From assembly GCA_002110485.1 (NCBI GenBank), contig MOWL01000045.1, positions 434,001 to 498,000 of the forward strand: a DNA stretch of 64,000 bases, read 5' to 3'. Numbering within the stretch: the first letter of the stretch is position 1; each line of letters opens with the position of its first letter. The translations under genes and the position numbers were made by a program. Shown piece after piece: positions 48,033 through 58,648 of this stretch. The notes beneath the pieces are model-generated. The model saw only the letters and a program-made list of their open reading frames with translations, searched no databases and was not told the origin of the DNA. Origin of the DNA: Emergomyces orientalis. Its lineage: Eukaryota > Ascomycota > Eurotiomycetes > Onygenales > Ajellomycetaceae.

Positions 48033-51000
48033 TCACCCGACAGAGGTATATCGCCCAACCGCCAATTTTCGTCGCGTAGAAACGTCTTCCCACGTATTCG
48101 AGACGGACTTGGGTTCTGGTGATGAGGCCCCATTGCTTGCTCCCAAAGATTCATCAGCAAATGGGTCATCAGCCTTCTTCTTCTCCTGCCCACCAGCGGA
48201 AGTTTGAACGCTGATACCCAGTCTTTCTCCGCTGTTGGCATTTAGGACATCGAATTTGGCATCGACTTTCCCTTTCCGGGGTCCGCTTACTGTTGTTGAA
48301 AACCGAGCGAGGAACCGTTGGCCGCCTTCCGTCGCTACTTCCAACTCTGCTATTTTCCATTTGACGGCTGATGTTTTCCGGATGAATATAGCGCTGGCGT
48401 TTGGGTACATAACTGCACCCGTGGCCCGAGCGACTTCGCGAGGCTGCTTGGTTGTTTCGTCTTCTTGCGGGGATAGGTCTAGGTTGACGGTGAGAACGAG
48501 ATTCTTAAGTGTGATAGGCGTGGAGGGTGTTGTAGAAATGAAGTTGGGGTTTATCGAATAGGTAATAATAACACTGGCTTGAAATTCTTCCAAATTCCAA
48601 ACGGGGTTAAATATAACGGGGCAGTAGGCGGATAAGTTGGAAGGATTAAGGTGGATTTGATATTTGAAAGCAACCGTGGGAGTCGATCGTGCGATACTGG
48701 GAAGCGAAATGAGGTATTCTCCCTTCTTTTCCTCGTCGCCGGCCCCCTTTTCCTTCTCCTTGCCTTTCACAGAATTTCCGGCTTCTGTAACGAGAACAGG
48801 ATTTGCAGCAACTTTTTCCAAAATATGGAAATTATTGAGGCGGACAAGCTCGGGGTCAGAAGACGGGTTGGCAGTCGAGTTATACGCCAGAGCCAGTTCT
48901 CCCACAACGAAGGAGCGGGTAACGGCGCCGTCAGAAAACCAAGCATTTACTGTTTCCACAATGGATGCATTAAGGCCAGGCTCAGGCATATCAGGGTGTG
49001 AAAACAGGCCCTGACAGACTATGGAGCGTTTGTGACGAATGGATTGACGTTGTATCCGACAACGCGTGGTCATCGTGACTTCCCGGAGGAGATGCGATAG
49101 CCTTGGGCGCATACGATGGGGAAACGGGAGCTGGTCCAGCAACTAGGCCAGGAATCGGGTTCAAGCCTGAATCTTCGCCGGCCGGATTTGGGACGAAAAT
49201 TGTGTTTCTAACGTCTCGACGTCCACGCAATGTTCCAACCCCGCGAGATAAACCAGATTGTTGTGCTTTCTGTAACAATGAGTCAGGGTCGTAATGCCCA
49301 GGTAGGGGGTAAATGGCAAGACTCACCAATCGTAGGGTATTCGCCACTTCATTCAAAGCCATTTTCGCTTCGCTTTCGTCCTCTTGGATAGGTTGGTCAC
49401 GGATAGTGAGGTTTAGACTGGGTTCTTCGGCACTAATTGAATCTGTAAGACACAGAAAAGGCCTCGAAAAGGAGAAAGGAGACATACGCAGCAGCTTCTT
49501 TTTGAACACGCGATATTTCGTCAACGCTATCCGGCCGCTCAGAATATCCCTCAGCATCTATTTTAGGTGGCTGTAGAAAGTCAGTAAGACAACGCGTAAA
49601 AACTCGGCGGAACGATGATCATACTTGGACTGCAGCGGGTGTTTGCTTAGTGGAGTTGACATCTTTCGAAGGAGCCTCTAGCACGGTACTTTCTTCAGTA
49701 GCAACAGCAGTGTTGGGAGTTACAGGTCGTTGACGTGATACTGAAATTGATTCGCTACGAGCTGTTTCTCGGGGTGAGGAAGCAGGACGGCGCAGCGACG
49801 GATCATCTCTTGAGGTAGTAGGAGCTAGATAATCTCCGGCATTCGGCTGCATATCGACTTGCCGGAAACTTCGAGTTGACTCCGACTTTCGGAATGCAGT
49901 GAATGGAGACCGGAATTTTCTCTCTGGAGAACCTGCACTCCCAGTTGAATGATGTACAACGCTCTTTCTTCGGCCCATTACAGTACCAAACCGTTTCAGG
50001 CCTCCAAGTCTCGTGTGTGCGAGTGGCTCTGGTGCTATGTTCTGGTTAGAACACGTTTCGGATTGCCCTATCTCAGTTCTAAGGAGTGTTTACTCACCAG
50101 CACCAAGTCTGTCCTGGTTTGAACGGCCGGAACGCTGGCTAGCGCCATCATCATGAATTCTAGGGGGCGGAGGTAAAGGTTCTGCGGCACCAGCAGCGGC
50201 TGGATCTGGAGCAGATGAAGGGGGCGAGGTAGTCGCGGGAGCATTTGTTGTTGTTCTCGATGCAGGAGCCTTGCCACCTGTTACCTTTGTAGTAAACGCC
50301 CTTATTTCTTCGTCGGTCTGGACGTTTAACAGTGCATTGAGGCAACTCTCGGCAGATCGTCTAGTTCTTTCGATCTGATCGACCTCATGGGTCTCGTACT
50401 GGGTGAGAACATCTCTCAAGTGGTTCAGACGGTGCTCATCGACAGCCTGCAGCTGTTCAAAGACGAAAGGCGCCCTCGATTCCCACTGTTGCACCACCTC
50501 CTGCGCTGCAGAAACGGCACTCGATGTTTTCGCCGCAGCCTTCGGGCCCTTGTCTTTTAACTTGTCGGCCTTCCTCTTCGCAGATTCAAGTTCCTTGGCC
50601 AAATTTGCTAAATCATGCTGCATGGTTGACATGGACTGCATATCTCTGTTCTTGCTAGCATATTCTTTCAGAGGCCGTTCGACGTCCGCCTCGATCTCGT
50701 GCGAAAGGGTCTCGTGGGATTCGGCTAATGTTTCTGTGGCAGAAAGGATGCGTTGCCACGACGTTTGAAAGACACTGGAAGAAAAAACAAACAAAAAAAA
50801 AATGATCAATAACCCATTTGACGACCGATTTCGCATCGCTAGAGCCAAATGCTTACCCCAATGCTGCGGATCCATCTTGCTGTGGCCGTCGCGCGAGCTT
50901 ACGAAGACCCAAAACATATGCGTCTTCCACCCGTCGTCGTTCCTAGGCTGGTTGTAAGTTTGCGCTCGGTAGGAACTCTGCCCAAAAAATCCATTGACAT

Positions 51001-51273
51001 TCGAGAAAAGAAAACAAAAAGAAGTACCGAAAGCCAGTCCGCAATATCTGAGTTTATCTTGCTAATTAATCGTATGCGTTCGGTAAGGACGGCCGATGCT
51101 TGGGTAGGGGTTAACGAGGCCTGGGAACAAAATGGTAGCGGTTTCAGCCATTGTTCATTAGCAAAGCCCAACAGACTTGACAATAAACAAACATAACTTG
51201 TCGCGCAGTTTGCATTCTAGAGCCTGTGTTAACTCACCACAATGGCCGGATAATCTTGCCGCGACAATTCCAT
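48033..51273 (-). CDS. syp1: Syp1-like muniscin (F-BAR plus mu-homology domain), interrupted by a one-base frameshift
   Basis: Muniscins bind membrane through an N-terminal F-BAR domain and cargo through a C-terminal mu-homology domain; yeast Syp1 marks early endocytic sites and affects septins. Exons: 51238-51273, 51028-51120, 50857-50942, 50098-50774, 49625-50034, 49488-49570, 49327-49432, 49269-48033. The first exon encodes only MELSRQDYPAIV. The F-BAR part includes SERRRVEDAYVLGLRKLARR and EADVERPLKEYASKNRDMQ. A Ser/Pro/Thr-rich linker follows. The mu-homology domain covers about the last 270 residues (EPGLNASIVETVNAWFSDG through WEDVSTRRKLAVGRYTSVG). Within the last exon the frame changes at the A4 run 49001-49004. 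As read, translation stops at 48991-48993, losing the whole mu-homology domain. Coding quality on both sides is high. The intron 49270-49326 is 57 nt and stop-free. Confidence 0.88.
49001..49004 (-). other. Apparent +1 frameshift in an A4/T4 homopolymer of syp1
   Basis: Upstream sequence reads SSQTLHSLSGPV in one frame and downstream reads SHPDMPEPGLNASIVE in the next. Removing one base of the run would join them without loss. A sequencing or assembly error, a recent mutation or a strain-specific lesion could explain it. Confidence 0.75.
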
Positions 51274-51943
51274 AGTAAATACACGGTATATATTCCGATG
51301 ACGAATCCGCAAAGCCAAACAATCTATAAAAACATTTCTGACAAATTCGGATGAACGGAGCGCAGCAGGGATATATAAATACAAATGCAATCTGACAGAG
51401 CAAAAAGGACAGGAAATACGCAGCAAGCAGAGCTATTCCGGACTGTGGCCGGAGGATGTTGACGAGGAAGAGAAAGTTGGAGGTTTGTTGCGGAATCGAG
51501 GGGAGGTATCCTTTGCCCGATCGGGAAAGCCTCTGGAACGCCAAGACAGGTAGTAATGTTAGTGCTGATCACGTGATCGGCGACCTCATTTTGCCGACTA
51601 ATTTCACTTGGGCTGAAAGCTGCCAGGGGGGTGGGAACAAGAATAAAAAACACAAGATCTCTCTTGGATTGGTATATGATTGCACTTATCGAATATTAGA
51701 CGTTCATTGATGAACAAGCTTTTTGATTCTATGGATGCCAGATCCATATGTTCCATGATGGAAGATATACTTTTATGAAGCACGCGACGGAGTGTATCGA
51801 GCTAACTTATTTACTCCGTACGTCCGCTCCATCCATCCCGCTGGCTGTGGTAAGCTGTAACTAGCAGCTGCCTATATACGCCAATATCAAACCCACCAAA
51901 GCAATTGAAGAACCATAATTTTAAAAATTTAAAAATTAAAAAA
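51274..51943. promoter_or_regulatory. Divergent promoter of syp1 and csk1 with a GATCACGTGATC palindrome
   Basis: The two genes start back to back, 670 bp apart. A perfect 12-bp palindrome GATCACGTGATC, centred on a CACGTG E-box, lies at 51567-51578 near the middle, and TACTCCGTAC at 51812-51821. bHLH factors bind CACGTG; shared regulation is inferred only. Confidence 0.5.
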
Positions 51944-53529
51944 ATGACGTCCAATTTTGATTGGAAGACGGATGTCGGGTTTACAGATCGTTTGGCCACA
52001 GTAAGATTAATGTAAGTTCTGGCTCAGTCAACGCCCTTCGCAGGGTAGTTGCCGTACTCACTATATCATCTTGCTTCGAAGAATCGCGGCGTATCAGCGT
52101 GCGGTCCCATCTGCCAATTTCTCAGAAGCTCATGGGGAGGCAACGAAGCTAGAAAATAATGCGTTTAGCAGGGCGACAAGTAAAGTACGTATTCCGACCG
52201 CGGAAACTGGTATCGCAACGTCCTGAAATAAGATATATCCACAGGAACAATATCAATCCGAATGTCAAAAGGTCATTGACGACCTGGATAATCGGGAGCA
52301 GCAAACTCCCATTACCAATGCGCCTGATGTCGTTGGCAATGACAATGACAATGTAAATGAAGGGTCCAGCGTGGACTCTACTACCGCCGTCTCTGGCGGG
52401 AAAAAAATTGGTACTTATGAGAACGCCATATACCACCAAGAAGGCATATTCTCCACGGTATACAAAGCGAAAAGCGACTCCGGAACGACTGTAGCCTTAA
52501 AACTAACAACACCGCATATAATGTCGCCGCCACATGATTCAAAACGCGAAGCGCGGATCCTAGGCGCACTCTCAGACTCCAACGTCATCCCCTTGCTCGA
52601 CACCTTCAATCAGCCAGGCAGCCACTTCATCCTCGTCTTCCCATTCATGCCCTTACACTTCGACGACCTCATGCGCCGAAAAACGCTCTCTGCGCAACAA
52701 ACCCGCTCGCATCTGCGCGATCTCTTCCGCGCGCTAGCATATATCCATTCGCAGGGGATCATCCACCGGGACGTCAAGCCCTCCAACATCCTCCTCCGCG
52801 ACCTAAACGGGCCGGCATATCTAGCGGACTTTGGAATCGCCTGGTCCCCCACTGACAAGGATTCTGAAGACGCGGACAAAAAAATTACCGATGTGGGCAC
52901 GACGTGCTACCGGCCCCCTGAGATCCTTTTTGGGGATAAGGGGTATGGTACCAGTCTGGATCTGTGGGCGGCTGGCTGCGTGGTTGCAGAGGCGGTGGAT
53001 ATAGATCATAAACAGCTTTTTGATGCGGGTGAGCTGGGTAGTGAATTGGCGTTGGTGCATTCTATTTTTGTGACGCTGGGAACGCCGAATGCTGAATCGT
53101 GGCCTGTGGGTGTATTTGTTTTCCCCCCTGTTTGGTTTCTTTTTCTTCTTCTATTCCTCCTTTTTCTCCGCTAACAGAACCAATTGCGCAAAAAAGTCAA
53201 AAAAGGACCTCCCGGACTGGGGCAAGATACAGTTTAAGGAGTATCAAGCGAAACCCTGGACGGAAATACTCAGCGGCGCGTCGTCCAACGGGCGCGATCT
53301 GGTCAGCAAGCTGGTGCGATATGAGAGTAGAGAGAGGCTATCAGCTGCTGAGGTATGTGGGAGAAAAAAGAAAACATGCCAATTTTTTCTTCATTTTTAT
53401 CTTGGATTTGGAATTCAAATTTATATCTGAAAGCGATAAGTATATACGAAGAACCGAAAACAGCTAACCATCGCTAAATAATGGTACAACCATACATAGG
53501 CTCTAGCGCATCCATACTTTACCTTCTAG
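51944..53529 (+). CDS. csk1: Csk1-like CDK-activating-kinase family Ser/Thr kinase
   Basis: Fission yeast Csk1 phosphorylates the CDK-activating kinase and CDKs; this is the closest match by pattern. Exons 51944-52011, 52082-52184, 52245-53105, 53197-53352 and 53500-53529 give 405 aa. The kinase domain starts near residue 110. It has a minimal glycine loop (QEGIFSTVYKA), the ATP lysine in VALKL, the catalytic loop HRDVKPSN, ADFGIAW with DFG, and GTTCYRPPEIL in place of APE. The CMGC-type C lobe includes LPDWGKIQFKEYQAKPW and a last tiny exon ALAHPYFTF. All catalytic residues are present. The acceptor before exon 4 is uncertain: 53196 follows a CTAAC branch site by about 20 nt and keeps frame, whereas the CAG at 53177 does not. 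The first 110 residues are weakly conserved and the small first two exons are the least certain part. Confidence 0.85.
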
Positions 53530-54270
53530 AAGACCAAGCTTTGATATCAGTTATAACCGAAAATACGGCGTACAATGCATGTTATTATTATTCTTAAACT
53601 ATTCCAAGATTTGGATGATGTCCCCAGAGCAAAAACCACAACTTCCTTAAAAAGGCCAGCCATTCGGGTGACGGGGCTTAACGGCCATTTACCGCGGAGA
53701 TACTCTACCTAAATACCCATTTCCATTTCCATTTCCATTTCCATCTTTGCCCAGCTCATTCTGATTTCCCTCCCTTCCTTTCTCTTTCCGTCCCTCCTAG
53801 CCTTGAGTGACCTTTGCAGACTCATCCACAGAACCCTTACTCCTGATCAATTCACTTTTTCACTGAAGTAAATTCATTCACATCGAACCCTGCGAGATTC
53901 ATCCAATGCTCCATCCGCCATATCAAACAACCCATACATACATTCGTACATACATACATGCATAGCAGGGTCACCTTTTTGACAGAAGTGGAGGTGAAAC
54001 ACGGCTAATAGATTAATTAGGGGGGTTTTTTTTTTTTTTCTTCCCCAGCAAGCGAGCGAGGCCGAGCTGGTTTGTAATCGCACGTGAATCTACTCCGTAC
54101 ATTATGGATGTATTAGATCTGTTATGGCGGTACCAATGGTACCAATGTCGTGAAATTATTATGGATTTATTCACACCAAAGCGAATCACAATTACGATAC
54201 GACAGGCTTACGGTCAGATCGTCATTCAGGGAACAAGGGATCGGATTTGAGCAGATGACTGTTGATTTAT

Positions 54271-54293
54271 GGGGGTTGGGGTTGGGGTTGGGG
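54271..54293 (+). repeat. GGGGTT tandem array, telomere-like, quadruplex-forming pattern
   Basis: Four G-runs (5, 4, 4, 4) separated by exactly TT. The unit is one G longer and one T different from the usual fungal TTAGGG repeat. The regular two-base loops make it a textbook quadruplex pattern. Confidence 0.8.
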
Positions 54294-54833
54294 TGCAATA
54301 ATGCATCCATGCCTGGTATCATTATACCAAGGTTGTTAGGATAGATCCTGTTTGAGCAGGGCATGGATAGCAGAGAACCTGTTGTCAGCATTGTGTCGAT
54401 CATTTCTCGATAAAGCCCGATTCAAGAGATTAAAATCTGGAGGTTATCCGACATTACGAAGTAGTTTGGGGTTGGGTTTTGGTTCCGTTGTTGCACACAA
54501 GATTATTTCAATTATTATTAATTAATTATCTTGCAAGAGTGAAGGGAGGGATGTTGGGTGGGTAATAAGGACCAACATCCGAGCAGCATACTCCGTACTC
54601 AGAAAAACTTCCAGGTTATCCATGGCCACACACGGGACGTTGTTACGGTATGCATAACTACTACGTGATCAAGCAAGGGATGCTCAGAATATAGGTAGAA
54701 ATGACGACGGTTGGTGGTGCAACCTCCCCATGCATGAACCGAGGATCGGCGTGCCACGGATGATGCTCGCTGTCAGCAGGAATCATTATTATTCACCAAT
54801 TGTTGATAGATAATCTTCCAACTTCTTCTTCAC

Positions 54834-54890
54834 CTTCTTCTTCTTCTTCTTCTTCTTCTTCTTCTTCTTCTTCTTCTTCTTCTTCTTCTT
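54834..54890 (+). repeat. (CTT)n microsatellite, about 19 units
   Basis: Nearly 57 bases of uninterrupted CTT, followed by a short run of CAT. Intergenic. Length is probably variable between strains. Confidence 0.9.
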
Positions 54891-55736
54891 CATCATCATC
54901 ATCCTCATCATCACCATCCTCCTCCACCACCAATGAATAGCAGAAAACAAGAAACCATGCATAATGATACATGCATAAACAAGGACGAAAATAAATACTT
55001 TCAAATCTCCATTCCAGATCTCGTAAAATAATACACGTATCCACACAGTGATCCCGTATATTTATTTTATCCCGTCCCCTGAGTCCCTGACCCTCCCGAA
55101 TTTTAAAATTTGAACCTGGCGAAGGGTTGCACCAGGTCCATCCTGGTACCTGGCGCCATGCCCGAACCAGGCTAGGTGCGGGGCAGTGGATTGGCTGACA
55201 GGATCCGCTGCTGGGCCGGGCTGTTTGAGATTCCACCACAAAGGCACGCCAACGCCAGGCACAGGCGTGGGAAGTTGGAAACTCGAGAACACACAGAGCG
55301 CAATGGAACTAGCTGACTGGCTGGGTGTTTCTGCTGTTTCTGCTGTTTCTGCTGTTGGTTTCTGTTTTTTCTTCTTTTTTCTCCAATGGGCAATTCCGTT
55401 TTATGGGGACAGTGTGAGAGGTAATTTAACTTAATAATGACAGCGGAAAATCAGCATTTGGCCAATGATGGCTGCCAGGATGTTTGTTTCTGTTCTGTTC
55501 GCTGAGGGGGAGATCGAAAGAAATACGGGCAAGCCATACGCTGTATTTCCCCTCAGCCTTTTCTCTTCTGTTTGTCTCTCTGCTCTCATCCGATTCCCGT
55601 GGCTTGGCTTCGGGGGGAGGGAGTTGGTTAGTCCAAGGTTGGCTGGCCAGTTAACGTGATTCCCACCCGAGTTAGCAGTGGATGTTTAGTGGTGGCTCTG
55701 CTCTCTGCTCAGCCCGCCCACTTTCCTTCTCGTCTG

Positions 55737-55737
<1 letters not shown>

Positions 55738-55781
<44 letters not shown>
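55738..55781 (+). repeat. (CT)22 microsatellite
   Basis: Perfect dinucleotide run in the probable promoter of the SH3 gene, about 630 bp upstream of its ATG. CT tracts in fungal promoters often lie close to transcription starts. Confidence 0.9.
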
Positions 55782-55784
<3 letters not shown>

Positions 55785-56408
55785 CTCTTCTTCTTCTTCT
55801 CTTCTTCTTCTCTCTTTGCTTGCTCAACCTCATCCTCTGCTGCATCTCGAGGTCACCCCCCGTCCGTCCACCTTTCTCTCCCCACGTTCTTTTCATTCAT
55901 TCATTCTTGCTTGCTTGCCTGGTTGCTCGTTGCCTTTCCTTCTTATATCCCGCCCCCCCCCCTTTTTTTTTTTTATTCTTCGCGAGTTAAACGAGTTAAG
56001 ATTCACAGTCATTTCCCAGAGCCTCTTGCGCTCTTCCTTAATGAGAGAAATTTGACTGCACCTGGACCATCGTCGTCTCATGCTTTGGATTTTACGATCT
56101 CAAACGTATGATCTGTTTGTTCATGTATATCACTTAATCACGTCCGCGACTGATTTCATCCCACACCAAGAAACCGAGAGAGTGTATAGATCGATAGCAA
56201 AATAATCACATATCATCAATCGCCTTTTCGCAAACAACAATCTCCTCGAACCTGGGAACAAGCGTCCCTTCATCCTCGAGCGCACTGGTTGCTGCAAATT
56301 ACGCCGATTTCATTCATTCCCTTCTTCTTTATCGACCTATCTATACATCGAATCCATTGTACCACACCTGTCTACCTAGGTAATTTGCATAGACCTCACA
56401 CCATCATA

Positions 56409-58648
56409 ATGTCTCATCAACACGGGCATAACGCCGCCCACAAAAGGGAAATGGCCAAGAGACAGAGACGTCCTAGACCTGACGTCGTGTTTGTGACACT
56501 CCCTCCAGACTTCGAAGGCCCTATCGGTGGGTTCTTGACTGAAGGCGCACCAGGCGTAGGGGCCCCTGTTCGACCGACGAGGACACCAAAAAATCGTCCC
56601 ACCAGACGCCCTCAGAGTCCCTCTGCCAGGCCTACGCCAAAACGCCCAACGACTCAGCGACCAGAACCTACAAAGGAGACTCCGCGATCTCGTATGCCAC
56701 CCCAAACTACCACCCTGGCCACATCACCTTCAAACTCCCTTTCGGAGTCCCCCAACACGCCCACTGGCTTCAATGGTTTGCGCCAAACCGGTACCGGCTC
56801 CCCAACAGCGATTCCCGAGTCCAGTGGTTCTGGTGGCATGTCCGGTGGCGCAAAGGCAGGGTTGGCTATAGGAATTATCCTTTTGGTCGGCTTAATCGCA
56901 GGCGCTGCCTTGTTTTTCATCCGGAAGAAGAAGAAACAGGATCAATCAGAATTGACTGGCTTTGACAATGAGAAGCCATTCGGGGCAGCAGCGCGTTCAG
57001 ATTCTGGCCCTGGTCCCACCGTGGGCGGTGGTGATCCTCCTTCTATGACTCGAACATTAACTTCTCCAACTGCTCCCCAGCTCAACATTCGACCTATCAC
57101 CCAGTTTTCGCCTGACTTTGCCGCCACCCCAGCCACGACAGGAAATGCATTTAGCGGTGGTCTTGCTCCCAGTTCAGCTGCTGCTGGTGTTGTCGCTGCC
57201 GGTGCTGCGCGCAATCTTACTGGAGAGAGGCCATCACCACCACCGAAAACGTCCAACAATGATCCCAACCCATTCAACGACCCGGTCAATCCATTCGATA
57301 GCCCTGCAGTTACAACCGCTCCTGCTACACCTAGAACACCCGCGACGCCAGCTTCCAGGGCACCACACGGCCACATCCCATCACCTGCGATTTCCGATAC
57401 ACGTACCCCTTCACCAGAAACCCTGGGTACCAGTGTTGCCGCAATGGGCACCGCTGTTGCTGCTGGAGCTGTTGGTGCCGTTGCAGTTCGCCGTAGCTTG
57501 AATAATGGCAGGCCCCAGGAACGACCCCGCGACGGCCCGGGCCCTGCAAGGGATGCTCCTCCTCCAGCCAGTCCCGCCATTAGCATGGACTCTGCCACAG
57601 CTGCTGCAGTTGCTGGCGCTGGCGCTGGTGCTGCTGGACCCCCCAACGTTCATCGCGTCCAACTTGACTTCACCCCTTCGATGGAGGATGAACTTGAGCT
57701 TAGAGCTGGACAACTTGTGCGCCTCGTTCACGAATACGACGACGGCTGGGTATGTTTCATTGTCCCCTTGGCTTTTAACTGCGAATTTTGACTAACAAAC
57801 ATGCACAGGCCCTCTGCGTCCGTCTCGACCGCTCCAGTCAAGGCGTGGTCCCACGCACCTGCCTCTCCGCCCGCCCTGTCCGTCCCCGTCCCCGCAACCA
57901 ATCCAACGCCCAGGGTGGTCCTGGCCCCCGCGGCCCGCCACCAATGGGTCACCATCATGGCGGTCCCCCTTCCGACGGCGGCCGCTCCATGTCCATGAGT
58001 AGTCAAATGTCCCACCACAGCCCCAACCCCAGTGGACCCCCACCCCCCCGCTTTCAACAACCTGCGAACGGCCGCCCAGCTTCCCCGGCGTCCCCCGCCC
58101 CCTCCAGCTACCGCACATTCCCGCCTCAACAACAACATCCACACCCACATCATCCCCACCATCATCAACACCAAAAGGGCCGCTCAATGTCCCCCGCCCG
58201 GTTCCCCCAGGTGCCACGCTCCCTCTCACCAGGCCCCGGTCGAATTCCGCAACCGCGCTCCATGAGCCCTGGTCCCTATGGTCCAGGCGGCATGAATAAG
58301 CCACCAATGTCTGCGTCTGCGAACAGGCGGAGAAGCCATAGTACCAGCGCGGCTATGGGGTATGGGAATAATAATAACAATAATGTAACACCAGCGCCAC
58401 AGGGACAACAGCAATTTACCCTACCATCTGCCAATGCTGGCTTTGGAGGGCATCCGGAACAGTCGTCAGGCATTCCTGCTCAATTGATGCCGCAGCAGCA
58501 CCAACCACAACCGCAGCAGCCGCAAGTTCAAGTGCAAGCGCAGCAGGTACAGACACAGGCACAGGCAGCACCGAAGCCATCGCGGAGCCCACCGATGCCA
58601 ACGGGGCCTATTGAGCGGAAACCGGTCCCGGGCCAAGCGCAGCAGTAA
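56409..58648 (+). CDS. Single-pass membrane protein with SH3 domain (Fus1-like architecture)
   Basis: Exons 56409-57749 and 57809-58648 give 726 aa. There is no cleavable signal peptide; the N-terminal 145 residues are Pro/Thr/Arg-rich. One transmembrane helix lies at about 147-171 (AGLAIGIILLVGLIAGAALF) and is followed by RKKKK, which places the C-terminal part in the cytosol. After an Ala/Pro-rich stretch comes an SH3 domain, about residues 415-470: VQLDFTPSMEDELELRAGQL, then HEYDDGW, then across the intron ALCVRLDRSSQGVVPRTCL. The tail is a Pro/Gln/His-rich disordered region. Yeast Fus1 (cell fusion) has a similar layout of short exterior, one helix and SH3 domain, but homology is not implied by layout alone. 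An in-frame ATG at 56289 lies in leader-like sequence and is rejected as the start. Confidence 0.85.

Larger units (their letters stand above)
53530..56408. other. Intergenic with many simple repeats; leader of the SH3 gene
   Basis: No gene supported. Holds tandem CCATTT (53717-53743), a four-fold GGGGTT array (54271-54293), two TACTCCGTAC motifs (54091-54100, 54589-54598), a CTT microsatellite (54834-54890), a triplicated nonamer TGTTTCTGC (55326-55352) and a CT microsatellite (55738-55781). The pyrimidine-rich sequence from about 55690 on looks like promoter and leader of the SH3 gene. The Glu-rich minus frame across the CTT run is an artefact. Confidence 0.6.

Noticed and set aside
54793..55239. 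Glutamate-rich minus-strand frame of 148 codons
   Set aside because: The Glu run is only the CTT microsatellite read in reverse; no other protein signal.
57728..58307. Gly/Val-rich minus frames under the SH3 gene tail
   Set aside because: Shadows of the Pro/His-rich coding strand.
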